Below, piece after piece: positions 18,090 through 26,938 of a stretch of 64,000 nucleotides of DNA. The position numbers and the translations under genes were made by a program. The stretch is taken from positions 124,001-188,000 of the forward strand of contig NZ_JASCIS010000001.1 of NCBI RefSeq assembly GCF_029968015.1. The letters are read 5' to 3'. This stretch comes from Streptomyces luteolus. GTDB lineage: Bacteria > Actinomycetota > Actinomycetes > Streptomycetales > Streptomycetaceae. Below the pieces are notes generated by a model. The model had not been told where the DNA came from. It worked only from the letters and a program-made list of their open reading frames with translations, and searched no databases. Numbering within the stretch: the first letter of the stretch is position 1; the number at the start of each line of letters is the position of its first letter.

Positions 18090-19574
18090 ATGACGACTTA
18101 CGCCCGCCCCGCGGACACTCTGACCAGGGACGCCCTGGCCGTGCTCCAGCCCGGCTTCGCCGGCACCAGCGCACCGGACTGGCTGCTCCGCCGCATCGGC
18201 GAGGGCCTGCACTCGGTCGGACTGTTCGGCCGCAACATCGCCTCCCCCGAGCAACTCGCCGCGCTCACCGCCCAGTTGCGGGCCGAGCGGGACGACGTGC
18301 TGGTCGCCATCGACGAGGAAGGCGGCGACGTCACCCGCCTGGAGGTCCGCACCGGCTCCTCCTTCCCCGGCAACCACGCCCTCGGCGCCGTGGACGACCC
18401 GCGCCTGACCCGCGACGTCGCCGCCGAACTCGCCCGCCGCCTCGCCGCCTGCGGGGTCAACCTCAACTGGGCCCCGTCGGCCGACGTCAACTCCAACCCC
18501 GACAACCCGGTCATCGGCGTACGGTCCTTCGGCGCCGACCCGGCCCTCGTCGCCCGGCACACCGCCGCGTACGTCGAGGGCGTGCAGTCCGCCGCAGTCG
18601 CCGCCTGCACCAAGCACTTCCCCGGCCACGGCGACACGGCCGTCGACTCGCACCACTCCATGCCGCGCATCGACGCGTCCCTGGAGATGCTGCGCGCACG
18701 GGAGTTGGTCCCCTTCCGCGCCGCGATCGCCGCCGGCACCAAGGCCGTCATGAGCGCCCACATCCTGCTCCCGGCCCTCGACCCGGACCGCCCGGCGACG
18801 CTCTCCCGCCGCATCCTCACCGGACTGCTCCGCGAGGAACTCGACTTCGACGGCCTGATCGTCACCGACGGCATGGAGATGCAGGCCATCTCCGCCACGT
18901 ACGGCATCGAACGCGGCAGCGTCCTCGCCGTCGCCGCGGGCGCCGACGCGATCTGCGTGGGCGGCGGCCTCGCCGACGAGGAGACCGTCCTGCGCCTGCG
19001 CGACGCCCTCGTCACGGCCGTACGCGACGGCGAACTCCCCGAGGACCGCCTCGCCGACGCCGCCGCCCGGGTGCGCGCCCTGGGGGAGTGGTCCGCGTCG
19101 GCCGTACGTGTGGAGAGCGGCGTCGGCCGCGACATCGGCCGGACCGCGGCCCGCCGCGCCCTCACGGTCACGGTCGACGGCGAGCACCCGCGGCTCACTT
19201 CACCCGCGTACGTGGCCGCGCTGACGCCGATGGCCAACATCGCCGTCGGCGACGAGACGCCCTGGGGTGTGGCCGCCGAACTCGCCCGCCTGCTCCCCGG
19301 CACGGAGACCGGCAGCTTCACGGCCGGGTCCGACCCGGCGGAGATCCTCGCCGCGTCCGGCGACCGCCGCATCGTGGCAGTGGTCCGCGACGCCCACCGC
19401 CACGCCTGGATGTCGGACACGGTGGACGCCCTCCTGACGGCCCGCCCCGACACGGTGGTCGTGGAGATGGGCGTCCCCCAGTCCCCACCCCGAGGCTCGA
19501 TCCACATCGCGACCTACGGCGCGGCGAGGGTGTGCGGGGTGGCGGCGGCGGAGGCGCTGGTCAACGGGATCTGA
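18090..19574 (+). CDS. dasD: DasD, glycoside hydrolase family 3 beta-N-acetylhexosaminidase
   Basis: A 494-aa NagZ-type enzyme that splits chitobiose or muropeptide GlcNAc. The family 3 motif KHFPGHGD begins at Lys175 and continues to the conserved Asp-Ser-His acid/base loop (DSHHSMPR). The nucleophile is Asp260 in VTDGMEM. There is no signal peptide, so the enzyme acts in the cytoplasm after DasABC import. The ATG lies 8 nt after dasC, making dasABCD one unit. Confidence 0.93.
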   Translation: MTTYARPADTLTRDALAVLQPGFAGTSAPDWLLRRIGEGLHSVGLFGRNIASPEQLAALTAQLRAERDDVLVAIDEEGGDVTRLEVRTGSSFPGNHALGAVDDPRLTRDVAAELARRLAACGVNLNWAPSADVNSNPDNPVIGVRSFGADPALVARHTAAYVEGVQSAAVAACTKHFPGHGDTAVDSHHSMPRIDASLEMLRARELVPFRAAIAAGTKAVMSAHILLPALDPDRPATLSRRILTGLLREELDFDGLIVTDGMEMQAISATYGIERGSVLAVAAGADAICVGGGLADEETVLRLRDALVTAVRDGELPEDRLADAAARVRALGEWSASAVRVESGVGRDIGRTAARRALTVTVDGEHPRLTSPAYVAALTPMANIAVGDETPWGVAAELARLLPGTETGSFTAGSDPAEILAASGDRRIVAVVRDAHRHAWMSDTVDALLTARPDTVVVEMGVPQSPPRGSIHIATYGAARVCGVAAAEALVNGI

Positions 19575-19608
19575 CTGCTCGCACGCATGAATCAGCCCCT
19601 CCGGAATC

Positions 19609-19772
19609 AGCCCCTCCGGCGCTTGAGATGGGGGTCCCCCCTGCTCGAGCGCAGCCGAGAGCTTGGGGGAGGGGGTCCGGGGGCGGAGCCCCCCGAAGCC
19701 GACGGCACCGCAATCAGCCCCTCCGGCGCTTGAGGAGCGGGGTCCGGGGGCGGAGCCCCCGAAGCCGACGGC
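19609..19772 (+). repeat. two copies of a dispersed intergenic repeat
   Basis: Copies at about 19609-19708 and 19712-19772 share CAGCCCCTCCGGCGCTTGAG, then GGTCCGGGGGCGGAGCCCC and GAAGCCGACGGCA. The first copy is longer, with an inserted stretch around 19632-19672. An inverted relative occurs at 62106-62154. They form strong hairpins between dasD and nagB and may terminate both convergent genes. Similar elements are common in Streptomyces intergenic regions. No gene is seen in 19575-19870. Confidence 0.8.
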
Positions 19773-19870
19773 AGTCTTTCGGGAAGGGGCGGGGAGGGGA
19801 AACAAAGGCGCCGGGCCCAAACGGACCCGGCGCCAAAAGTAGAGAAGGGGGGAACCCTGGAAGGGCCCCC

Positions 19871-20653
19871 TCAAATCCCCTGCCAGGACGGCTTGTTGTC
19901 GAACGCGTGCCGAAAGTAATCCGCAAGCTTCAACTTGGACGCAGCAGCCTCATCCACCACAACCGTCGCATGCGGATGCAACTGCAACGCAGACGCGGGC
20001 ACCAGCGAGGCCACCGGCCCCTCCACGGTCTGCGCCACGGCCTCAGCCTTCCCCTCACCCGTCGCCAGCAGCACCAGATGACGAGCGTCCAGAATCGTCC
20101 CGATGCCCTGCGTGATGACGTGGTGCGGCACCTGCTCGATGTCGTTGTCGAAGAACCGCGCGTTGTCGATCCGGGTCTGCTCGATCAGCGTCTTGATCCG
20201 CGTACGCGAGGCGAGCGAGGAGCACGGCTCGTTGAACCCGATGTGCCCGTCCGTGCCGATCCCGAGGATCTGCAGGTCCACCCCACCGGCCTCGGCCAGC
20301 GCCTTGTCGTACGCCTCGCACGCGCCCTGCACGTCCTCGGCGCTGCCGTCCGGCCCCATGAACTGCTCGGCGGGCAGCCCGAGCGGCTCGACCACCTGGC
20401 GCAGCACCGTCGCACGGTACGACTCCGGGTGCCCGGCCGGCAGGCCCACGTACTCGTCGAGCTGGCAGATCCGCGCCCTGGAGGCGTCCAGGCCGCCGCG
20501 CACCTTGGCGATCAGCGCGTCGTAGATGGGCAGCGGGGTCGAGCCGGTGGCCACGCCGAGCAGCGCGTCGGGCTTGCGGGCCAGCAGGTCCGCGATGGCC
20601 CCCGCGATGAGCTCTCCGCCCGCCTTGGCGTCCTTGACGATGACAACTTCCAC
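19871..20653 (-). CDS. nagB: glucosamine-6-phosphate deaminase NagB
   Basis: The 260-aa enzyme converts glucosamine-6-P to fructose-6-P and ammonia, feeding aminosugars into glycolysis and consuming the DasR effector. Motifs are LGVATGSTPLPIYDAL (phosphate site), QLDEYVGL (catalytic Asp) and GIGTDGHIGFNEP. Length is normal. It is convergent with dasD and preceded by a DasR operator, so it belongs to the same regulon. Confidence 0.95.
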   Translation of the reverse strand: MEVVIVKDAKAGGELIAGAIADLLARKPDALLGVATGSTPLPIYDALIAKVRGGLDASRARICQLDEYVGLPAGHPESYRATVLRQVVEPLGLPAEQFMGPDGSAEDVQGACEAYDKALAEAGGVDLQILGIGTDGHIGFNEPCSSLASRTRIKTLIEQTRIDNARFFDNDIEQVPHHVITQGIGTILDARHLVLLATGEGKAEAVAQTVEGPVASLVPASALQLHPHATVVVDEAAASKLKLADYFRHAFDNKPSWQGI

Positions 20654-20706
20654 GCTGGGCCTGCCGATCTGAGGTAGTGGATGTGCACGCGCTTGCTCGT
20701 GTGAAT

Positions 20707-20722
20707 AGTGGTATAGACCAAT
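20707..20722. promoter_or_regulatory. DasR-responsive element of nagB
   Basis: AGTGGTATAGACCAAT matches the dre consensus with few deviations and lies 54 nt upstream of the nagB start on the minus strand. Confidence 0.82.
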
Positions 20723-20893
20723 CTAACAGAGCTACGCGGCCCGCGTCCCGTGAACCGCACACTCTCTCCGTCCCGTGAACCGCACACTCTCCACCACTCC
20801 ACACCCCATGCACCGCACCGGCGACTCGGGCGATCCGGAGTCCACGCCCGGAGAAATCCACAGCCCGGCATCCCGTTTCTCTAGTGTCCGCTA

Positions 20894-20899
20894 TATAAT
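20894..20899 (+). promoter_or_regulatory. -10 element TATAAT of a probably leaderless TetR gene
   Basis: A perfect TATAAT ends 7 nt before the ATG at 20907, so transcription would start at or next to the start codon. No ribosome site is seen before the ATG, consistent with leaderless translation. Confidence 0.6.
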
Positions 20900-20906
20900 T
20901 CTCTCC

Positions 20907-21563
20907 ATGGTGGCGAACCCGGCAGCGCAGAGACGTGAAGGCCGCCCGTCGGAGCAGCCGGCGGGCGCCGCGAGGCAGCGCGGCCGCCCCCGCTCCTTCG
21001 ACCGCGAGGAGGCCCTGCGCCAGGCGATCTGGACGTTCTGGGAGCGGGGTTACGAAGCCACGTCCGTCTCCGACCTCACCCGGGCCATGGGCATCAGCCC
21101 CCCGAGCCTGTACGCCGCCTTCGGCGACAAGCGCACGCTCTTCGAAGAGGTCCTCACGGAGTACGTGGAGAGATACGGCGCCTTCGGAACGCGCGCCCTC
21201 GACGAGGAGCCGACGGCCCGCGCCGGTTTCGGCCGGTTGCTGCGCGAGGCCGCCGCCGAGTTCGCCGCCCCCGGCCGCCCGCACGGCTGCCTCGTCATCC
21301 ACGCGGCCACCAACTGCACGACACCGGAGGTCGAGGAGGCCCTGCGCGAGCGCCGCAACGCCAACATCGCCGACTTCGCCTCCCGCATCCGCGCGGACAT
21401 CGCCTCCCGCAACCTCCCCGAGGATTGCGACGCCGCCGCCCTCGCGCGGTACACCGCCGCCGTCTTCCAGGGCATGTCGCAGCAGGCCAGGGACGGCGCG
21501 AGCCAGGAAGAGCTGGAGCGCGTGGCCGACCTGGCGATGGCCGCATGGCCCCCGGCGCCATGA
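20907..21563 (+). CDS. TetR/AcrR-family transcriptional regulator
   Basis: A 218-aa protein with a ~35-residue basic, disordered N-terminus and an AcrR-type helix-turn-helix at about 45-85 (SVSDLTRAMGISPPSLYAAFGDKRTLFEEVL). The C-terminal ligand domain contains HGCLVIHAATNC. Start ATG 20907 is preferred because of the promoter placement; the open frame from 20775 precedes that promoter. It is divergent from nagB. Target and ligand unknown; such regulators usually control themselves or a neighbour. Confidence 0.85.
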   Translation: MVANPAAQRREGRPSEQPAGAARQRGRPRSFDREEALRQAIWTFWERGYEATSVSDLTRAMGISPPSLYAAFGDKRTLFEEVLTEYVERYGAFGTRALDEEPTARAGFGRLLREAAAEFAAPGRPHGCLVIHAATNCTTPEVEEALRERRNANIADFASRIRADIASRNLPEDCDAAALARYTAAVFQGMSQQARDGASQEELERVADLAMAAWPPAP

Positions 21564-21644
21564 AACCGGTCCATGAGACCGTTGACCCGGACGTCCTCGG
21601 AGAAAGAAACAAGAACAAACCTCTGCCGACGCATGGACATCGGA

Positions 21645-21660
21645 TAATGGTCTAGTCCAC
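21645..21660. promoter_or_regulatory. possible DasR operator upstream of the sensor kinase gene
   Basis: The 12-bp core TGGTCTAGTCCA differs from the dre core TGGTCTAGACCA at one position. It sits in the otherwise empty stretch 21564-21922. Whether DasR binds here is untested. Confidence 0.45.
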
Positions 21661-21922
21661 AATGCACAGGTAAAGCTTCAAAGCTGCAAAGCTTCCGCTC
21701 TTCCCGCACAGAAGAGCGGATTGAGGCGCCCGACGCTCTCTGCCCTGACCGCGTCGGAGCCTCCCCGGTCGCACGGGACCGCACACCCGACGGCCGGATC
21801 AGCTCCGGGCTGCGGTGCCGGCGAGGGTTGAGGGTCCCTCTCGGGCGCCGCGGCCCGCGGGTGTTTCCGGGGGCCGTACGACCACGTACGCGCTGTCCGA
21901 GCCGAAAGGTACGCTCGCACAC

Positions 21923-23398
21923 GTGCCCTCCATGAACGAACTCGTACGCCAGCACACGGCCCTCGGCGACACTGACCTCGAGTGGCTGCACCTGCTGGTC
22001 TCGGAGTGGCAGCTGCTCTCCGACCTCTCCTTCGCCGACCTGGTCCTGTGGGTCCCCACGCGCGACGGCACCCGCTACGTCTCCGTCGCCCAGATGCGCC
22101 CCAACACCGGCCCGACGTCGTACCAGGACGACATGGTCGGCCACCTCGTCCCCCGAGGCCGCCGCCCCCTGCTCGACGCCGCGCTCGACGAGGGCCGGAT
22201 CGTGCGCGAGGGCGACCCGGAGTGGCGCGAGGAGGTCCCGGTCCGCGTCGAGTCCATCCCGGTGCGCCGTGAGGGCCGCGTCCTCGGCGTCATCGCCCGC
22301 AACACCAACCTCCTCACGGTCCGGACGCCGAGCCGCCTGGAGCTCACGTACCTCCAGAGCGCCTCCGACCTCGCCCAGATGATCGCCGCCGGCTCCTTCC
22401 CGTTCCCTGGCCAGCAGGTCGACATGGACGCGTCCCCGCGCGTGGGCGACGGCCTGATCCGCCTCGACGCCGACGGCATCGTGCAGTACGCCTCACCGAA
22501 CGCCCTCTCCGCGTACCACCGCCTGGGCCTCGCCGCCGACCTCGTCGGCCACCACCTCGGCCGGACCACCGCCGAACTCGCCCCGTCCCGAGGCCCCGTG
22601 GACGAAGCCCTGGTCAAGCTGGCCAGTGGCTGGGCCCCGCGCGAGACGGAGGTCGAGGGGGACGACGGGGTGATCCAGCTCCGCGCCATCCCCCTCAAGC
22701 CCAAGGGCACCCGCATCGGCTCCCTCGTCCTGCTGCGTGACGTCACCGAACTCCGCCGTCGCGAGCGCGAGTTGATCACCAAGGACGCCACCATCCGGGA
22801 GATCCACCACCGGGTGAAGAACAACCTGCAGACCGTCGCGGCCCTGCTGCGCCTGCAGGCCCGCCGCATCGAGTCCGACCGCGGCCGCGAGGCACTCGAA
22901 GAGGCCGTGCGCCGGGTGGGCTCGATCGCGATCGTGCACGAGACGCTCTCGCAGAACCTCGACGAACGCGTCGAGTTCGACGAGATCGCCGACCGCGTCC
23001 TCGCGATGGTCGCCGAGATCTCCCCGGGCAAGGTGACCGGCCGCCGCAGCGGACGCTTCGGCATCCTGGACGCCGAGGTCGCCACCCCGCTCTCGATGGT
23101 CCTCACCGAGGTCCTGCAGAACGCCCTGGAGCACGGCTTCCGCGAGGGCGACACCGGCACGGTCGAGGTCTCCGCGGTCCGCGGCGGCACGCGCAAGGAC
23201 GCCCGCCTGCTCATCACCGTCCAGGACGACGGCGTGGGCCTGCCCGCCGACTTCGACCCGACCCGCGCCGGCAACCTCGGCCTGCAGATCGTACGGACGC
23301 TGGTGGAGGGCGAGTTGGGCGGAACGTTCGACATGGTCCCGGCACCCGAGAAGGGCACGCGGGTGATCCTCGACATCCCGGTGCACGGCGAGAAGTAA
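21923..23398 (+). CDS. PdtaS-like sensor histidine kinase (HisKA_2 family)
   Basis: A 491-aa cytoplasmic kinase: N-terminal GAF-like domain (residues ~15-150), PAS domain (~170-275), then a HisKA_2 dimerisation helix with the phospho-acceptor motif IREIHHRVKNNLQTVAALL, and a HATPase domain (LTEVLQNALEHGF, DDGVGLPADFD, NLGLQIVRTL). This matches PdtaS, which phosphorylates an ANTAR-type antiterminator regulator. No cognate regulator is adjacent. GTG 21923 gives Met-Pro-Ser-Met-Asn; ATG at 21932 is an alternative. Confidence 0.88.
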   Translation: MPSMNELVRQHTALGDTDLEWLHLLVSEWQLLSDLSFADLVLWVPTRDGTRYVSVAQMRPNTGPTSYQDDMVGHLVPRGRRPLLDAALDEGRIVREGDPEWREEVPVRVESIPVRREGRVLGVIARNTNLLTVRTPSRLELTYLQSASDLAQMIAAGSFPFPGQQVDMDASPRVGDGLIRLDADGIVQYASPNALSAYHRLGLAADLVGHHLGRTTAELAPSRGPVDEALVKLASGWAPRETEVEGDDGVIQLRAIPLKPKGTRIGSLVLLRDVTELRRRERELITKDATIREIHHRVKNNLQTVAALLRLQARRIESDRGREALEEAVRRVGSIAIVHETLSQNLDERVEFDEIADRVLAMVAEISPGKVTGRRSGRFGILDAEVATPLSMVLTEVLQNALEHGFREGDTGTVEVSAVRGGTRKDARLLITVQDDGVGLPADFDPTRAGNLGLQIVRTLVEGELGGTFDMVPAPEKGTRVILDIPVHGEK

Positions 23399-23475
23399 CA
23401 CGGATCACACCGGCTCGGCGGGGGAGACCGACCTCAACTCGGCGCTCCCGTAAGGCGGTTGTGCGATACCCGAAC

Positions 23476-23517
23476 AGCAGTAAGCCCCGGACTCTGGTGG
23501 GTCCGGGGCTTACTGCT
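23476..23517. terminator. bidirectional terminator between the kinase and wblE
   Basis: A perfect 17-bp stem (23476-23492 with 23501-23517), around AAGCCCCGGAC, closes an 8-nt loop between two convergent genes. Confidence 0.9.
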
Positions 23518-23623
23518 CACGTTGCTGAGCGCATCGGGGGGTACTGCGCGCTGCGGCTCGGGGGCGGGAGATGCGTACTCGCCGTACGCGCCGCCGGGCT
23601 CAGGCTCGTTCGGGGCGGGGGTG

Positions 23624-23881
23624 TCAGGCGCTGGCCTGGCGGGCCCGGTTGCGGGCGGCGCGGCGCTTCATTGCGCGACGCTCGTCCTCGCTGAGGCCAC
23701 CCCAGACGCCGGAGTCCTGGCCGGACTCGAGCGCCCACTGCAGGCACTGCTCCACGACGGGGCAGCGGCGGCAAACGGCCTTGGCTTCCTCGATCTGCAG
23801 CAGCGCAGGACCGGTGTTGCCGATGGGGAAGAACAGCTCGGGGTCTTCCTCGCGGCAAACGGCGTTGTGACGCCAGTCCAT
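23624..23881 (-). CDS. wblE: WblE, WhiB-like iron-sulfur transcription factor
   Basis: An 85-aa protein with the four conserved Cys (9, 37, 40, 46) that bind a 4Fe-4S cluster, the GVWGG turn and a basic C-terminal tail (KRRAARNRAR). Sequence and context fit WblE, the orthologue of mycobacterial WhiB1, a redox/NO-responsive regulator that contacts the principal sigma factor. A long leader (about 250 nt) precedes it. Confidence 0.92.
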   Translation of the reverse strand: MDWRHNAVCREEDPELFFPIGNTGPALLQIEEAKAVCRRCPVVEQCLQWALESGQDSGVWGGLSEDERRAMKRRAARNRARQASA

Positions 23882-23926
23882 GGCTGCTACCTCTCCTTGG
23901 TATTACGTGCAGGGTTGCTTGTGAAT

Positions 23927-23940
23927 GTGAACGCTTTCAC
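23927..23940. promoter_or_regulatory. inverted repeat in the wblE leader
   Basis: GTGAACGCTTTCAC has 5-bp inverted arms (GTGAA/TTCAC) around a 4-nt centre, 46 nt upstream of the wblE start. It may be an operator for an unknown regulator. Confidence 0.4.
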
Positions 23941-24140
23941 GAATCCCCTCGCAAGTGAAGGGCCAACCACCAGTTGCCTGGTGCAGGTCCTGTGTGAGAG
24001 AGGGGGTTCGGGCTCTCTGTGGGGCCGGTGTTGCGGGCCGTCCTGAGCGCCAAGAAGAGATTCGCAAACCTCGGCGGCGGATACAACCCCTTCCGGAAAG
24101 TTTTTTTTGATTCCTCGGTGTCGGCTAGGTCACAGCCGTC

Positions 24141-24146
24141 ATTCTA
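24141..24146 (-). promoter_or_regulatory. candidate wblE -10 element
   Basis: On the minus strand TAGAAT fits the Streptomyces vegetative -10 (TAGRRT). A TTTAGACCAG segment lying where a -35 would be carries one perfect DasR half-site (TAGACCA). The stretch 23882-24199 holds only this leader and promoter region. Confidence 0.4.
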
Positions 24147-24199
24147 TGGGGTGGATCCTGGTCTAAACGTTCGAGTGCAAGGACTTTAGCGTCTTCCGC

Positions 24200-25165
24200 T
24201 CACACAATCACACGCAGTGCACGGCGTACGCCTGTGAACGTCACGCTCGTGCGCAGTCCCAGGTGGTCACCGTCCATCTGCAAGGGCAGCGGGGCCTTTG
24301 ATTGCAAGGTGAAGTCCGTCAGGTCGTGCAGTGTCGCGGCGTGCTTGCCGTGCGGTCCGCGCTCCGGGCTTGAAGTGAGCAGCTGGGTCGCGTAACGGGC
24401 CATCGCGGGGGTCGACAGCTTGCTCAGCCCGAGCACGTCGAGCCCGGTGTCGAAGCTCGCCTGCGGGGACGCGTACACCGGGCGATTGCCCAGGTAGGTC
24501 CAGGGCGAGGTGTTGCAGACTATGGCGAGCACAAGATCGCTGACCGGGTCCTCGCCGGTCTGCTCCAGGGTGATCGTGCCGTTCCTGCGGTTCTGCTCGT
24601 CGAGGAACTGGCGCACCATCTGTCGTACGTAGAGCGCATGCGTCGAACGTCTGCCGCGCTCCCGCTCCTTTTCGACCCGGCCGATCACGCCGGCGTCGAA
24701 TCCGAGGCCGGCGCAGAACGTGAACCAGCGCTCCGGCACGCCCTCGTCCTCGGTGCCCGGGGTTCCCGCCGCCAGGCCGAGCCCGACCGTGCGCTCGCTG
24801 CCGGTGCGCAAGGCGTCGAGCAGGGCGCCGGTGGCCTCGACCGGGTCGTTGGGCAGGCCGAGGGCGCGGGCGAAGACGTTGGTGGAGCCGCCGGGGACGA
24901 CCGCGAGGCCGGGCAGGGAGGGGCGCGGGCCGTTGTGCAGCAGGCCGTTCACGACCTCGTTGACCGTGCCGTCGCCGCCGAGGGCCACAACCAGCTCGAT
25001 GTCCTTGCTCTCCGCCGCCTGCCGGCCCAGGTCGCGGGCGTGCCCGCGGTACTCCGTGGTGACCGCCTCCAGCTTCATCTCGCTGGCGAGCGCGTGGATC
25101 AGTACGTCCCTCGTGCGGGCACTGGTGGTGGTTGCCGCCGGGTTGACCACGAGAAGTGCACGCAT
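24200..25165 (-). CDS. diacylglycerol/lipid kinase family protein
   Basis: About 321 aa of the DAGK catalytic family. The N-terminus RALLVVNPAATTTSARTRDV is the usual first strand. The nucleotide motif ALGGDGTVNEVVNG and the downstream PGGSTNVFARALGLP loop are intact. Such enzymes phosphorylate diacylglycerol or related lipids at the membrane face. An in-frame ATG at 25183 adds six residues; neither has a strong ribosome site. It is divergent from the next gene. Confidence 0.87.
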   Translation of the reverse strand: MRALLVVNPAATTTSARTRDVLIHALASEMKLEAVTTEYRGHARDLGRQAAESKDIELVVALGGDGTVNEVVNGLLHNGPRPSLPGLAVVPGGSTNVFARALGLPNDPVEATGALLDALRTGSERTVGLGLAAGTPGTEDEGVPERWFTFCAGLGFDAGVIGRVEKERERGRRSTHALYVRQMVRQFLDEQNRRNGTITLEQTGEDPVSDLVLAIVCNTSPWTYLGNRPVYASPQASFDTGLDVLGLSKLSTPAMARYATQLLTSSPERGPHGKHAATLHDLTDFTLQSKAPLPLQMDGDHLGLRTSVTFTGVRRALRVIV

Positions 25166-25343
25166 GCGCAGCAGCGTACCCATCGCTCTTTACGTGGCCC
25201 AGACCGAGGTCCGCCCGCGGCCCGCACCCGACCCGCACACCACCCGCACTCGGCTCCGCACACCACCCGCACCCGCCCCGCGCACCGTCCGCGCCCGGCC
25301 CCTGGCCCCGGGGGCGGCCGTGGGGCGGGGCTACCCTGCAGGG

Positions 25344-25769
25344 GTGAGCAGTGCTGAGCAGAACCCGAAGTCCGAAGGCCCGCGCCCGCCGCGCCTGACC
25401 GCCGCCGCGGCGCTGGCCGCGCTCGAAGGCCTGGTGCTCGTCGCCGTGGGCGGCTATCTCGTGGTGCAGGGGCTGAGCGGTGCGGGGGACGAGCGGACCG
25501 CCGTGACCGGGGGGCTGACGATGATCGGGCTCGCGCTGCTGCCGCTGATCGCCGCGCGCGGGCTGTTCCGGCTGCGCAGCTGGAGCCGCGGTCCGGCGAT
25601 CATCACGCAGATCATGGCGCTGCCGGTGGCCTGGCAGCTGCTGCAGACGAACAGCGTCGCGATCCCCGCAGGGATCGCGCTCGCCGTGGTGGCGGTGACC
25701 TCGCTGGTGCTGCTGGTCAACCCGGAGACGACGCAGGCACTGGGCATCGGCCGACGCGACGCCGCCTAG
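25344..25769 (+). CDS. small integral membrane protein
   Basis: A 141-aa protein from a GTG. It has a short polar N-terminus and about four hydrophobic segments (AALEGLVLVAVGGYLVV, MIGLALLPLIAARGLF, IITQIMALPVAWQLL, IALAVVAVTSLVLLV). No enzymatic motif. The frame is open back to 24720, but that part overlaps the lipid kinase on the other strand and has shadow-like composition. Syntenic small membrane proteins occur here in other Streptomyces; function unknown. Confidence 0.75.
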   Translation: MSSAEQNPKSEGPRPPRLTAAAALAALEGLVLVAVGGYLVVQGLSGAGDERTAVTGGLTMIGLALLPLIAARGLFRLRSWSRGPAIITQIMALPVAWQLLQTNSVAIPAGIALAVVAVTSLVLLVNPETTQALGIGRRDAA

Positions 25770-25906
25770 CCGCCGCTCGTCGTAGGAGGCCGACGGCCGG
25801 GCGGTCACGGTCCTGATCGCCGCCCCCCGTGATCGGCGTGCGCGGGTGATGGCGCGGGTCCGGGTGGGCCCGAGGGGTGGTGGGTGGCCCGCGCGGTGGT
25901 GGGTGG

Positions 25907-26938
25907 TTACTCCTCGACCAGCAGGCGCTCGCGCAGCTGCGCGAGCGTGCGGGCGAGGAGCCGGGAGACGTGCATCTGCGAGATGCCGACCTCCTGGGCG
26001 ATCTGCGACTGCGTCATGTTCCCGAAGAACCGCAGCAGCAGGATGCGCTTCTCGCGCGGCGGCAGGTCCTCCAGGAGCGGCTTCAGGGACTCGCGGTACT
26101 CGACGCCCTCCAGGGCCTCGTCCTCCGCGCCCAGAGTGTCCGCCACGGCCGGTGATTCGTCGTCCGTGTCCGGGACGTCCAGGGACAGCGTGGAGTAGGC
26201 GTTCGCCGACTCCAGGCCCTCCAGGACCTCCTCCTCGGAGATGCTCAGCCGCTCGGCCAGCTCGTGCACCGTGGGGGAGCGGCCGTGCTGCTGGGAGAGC
26301 TCGGCGGTCGCGGTGGTGAGGGACAGGCGCAGCTCCTGCAGCCGACGCGGTACGCGCACCGCCCAGCCCTTGTCGCGGAAGTGGCGCTTGATCTCGCCGA
26401 CGACGGTGGGCGTCGCGTACGTCGAGAACTCGACGCCGCGCTCCGGGTCGAAGCGGTCCACCGACTTGATCAGGCCGATCGTCGCGACCTGCGTCAGGTC
26501 GTCGAGCGGCTCGCCGCGGTTGCGGAAGCGGCGGGCCAGGTGCTCGACCAGGGGCAGATGCATGCGGACCAGCTGGTTCCGCAGCTGCGCGTACTCCGGG
26601 CTGCCGTCGGGCAGCTTGCGCAGTTCGATGAACATCGCCCGCGCGCCGCTGCGGTCCTGCGGATCGTGGTGGTGCCCGTGCTCTGTCATGTGTCCCGCCC
26701 TCCCCCAGCTTCCGCCGGGAGGCGCTCCAAGACCGCCGCCGACCTGGTGCTCGCTCCTGCCATCGCGCTGTGCCCGCTCCGTCGTGCCCGGTTCCTCCGG
26801 GTGCGGCCTGGCCTGTTGCTCGGGGATGTCCGGGGCGCGCCGCGCCCTGGGCACTCCGTCGCTGCCGTCGGTGTTCTCGGCGGGCAGACTCCTTGCGCTG
26901 CGCTCTTCGTCACGCACCGGCCCGTCCCCGTTCGTCAC
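25907..26938 (-). CDS. sigH: stress sigma factor SigH (SigB/SigF family)
   Basis: An alternative sigma factor of the osmotic/developmental stress group. From GTG 26938, overlapping the anti-sigma stop, it is 343 aa; the first ~83 residues are low-complexity. A second start, ATG 26689, has an excellent GGGAGGG ribosome site and gives a 260-aa form beginning before region 2 (FIELRKLPDGSPEYAQLRNQLVRMHLPLVEHLARRF). Regions 3 and 4 follow (GRSPTVHELAERLSISEEEV and MTQSQIAQEVGISQMHVSRLLAR). Several SigH size forms are known in S. coelicolor, so both starts are plausible. Confidence 0.92.
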   Translation of the reverse strand: MTNGDGPVRDEERSARSLPAENTDGSDGVPRARRAPDIPEQQARPHPEEPGTTERAQRDGRSEHQVGGGLGAPPGGSWGRAGHMTEHGHHHDPQDRSGARAMFIELRKLPDGSPEYAQLRNQLVRMHLPLVEHLARRFRNRGEPLDDLTQVATIGLIKSVDRFDPERGVEFSTYATPTVVGEIKRHFRDKGWAVRVPRRLQELRLSLTTATAELSQQHGRSPTVHELAERLSISEEEVLEGLESANAYSTLSLDVPDTDDESPAVADTLGAEDEALEGVEYRESLKPLLEDLPPREKRILLLRFFGNMTQSQIAQEVGISQMHVSRLLARTLAQLRERLLVEE

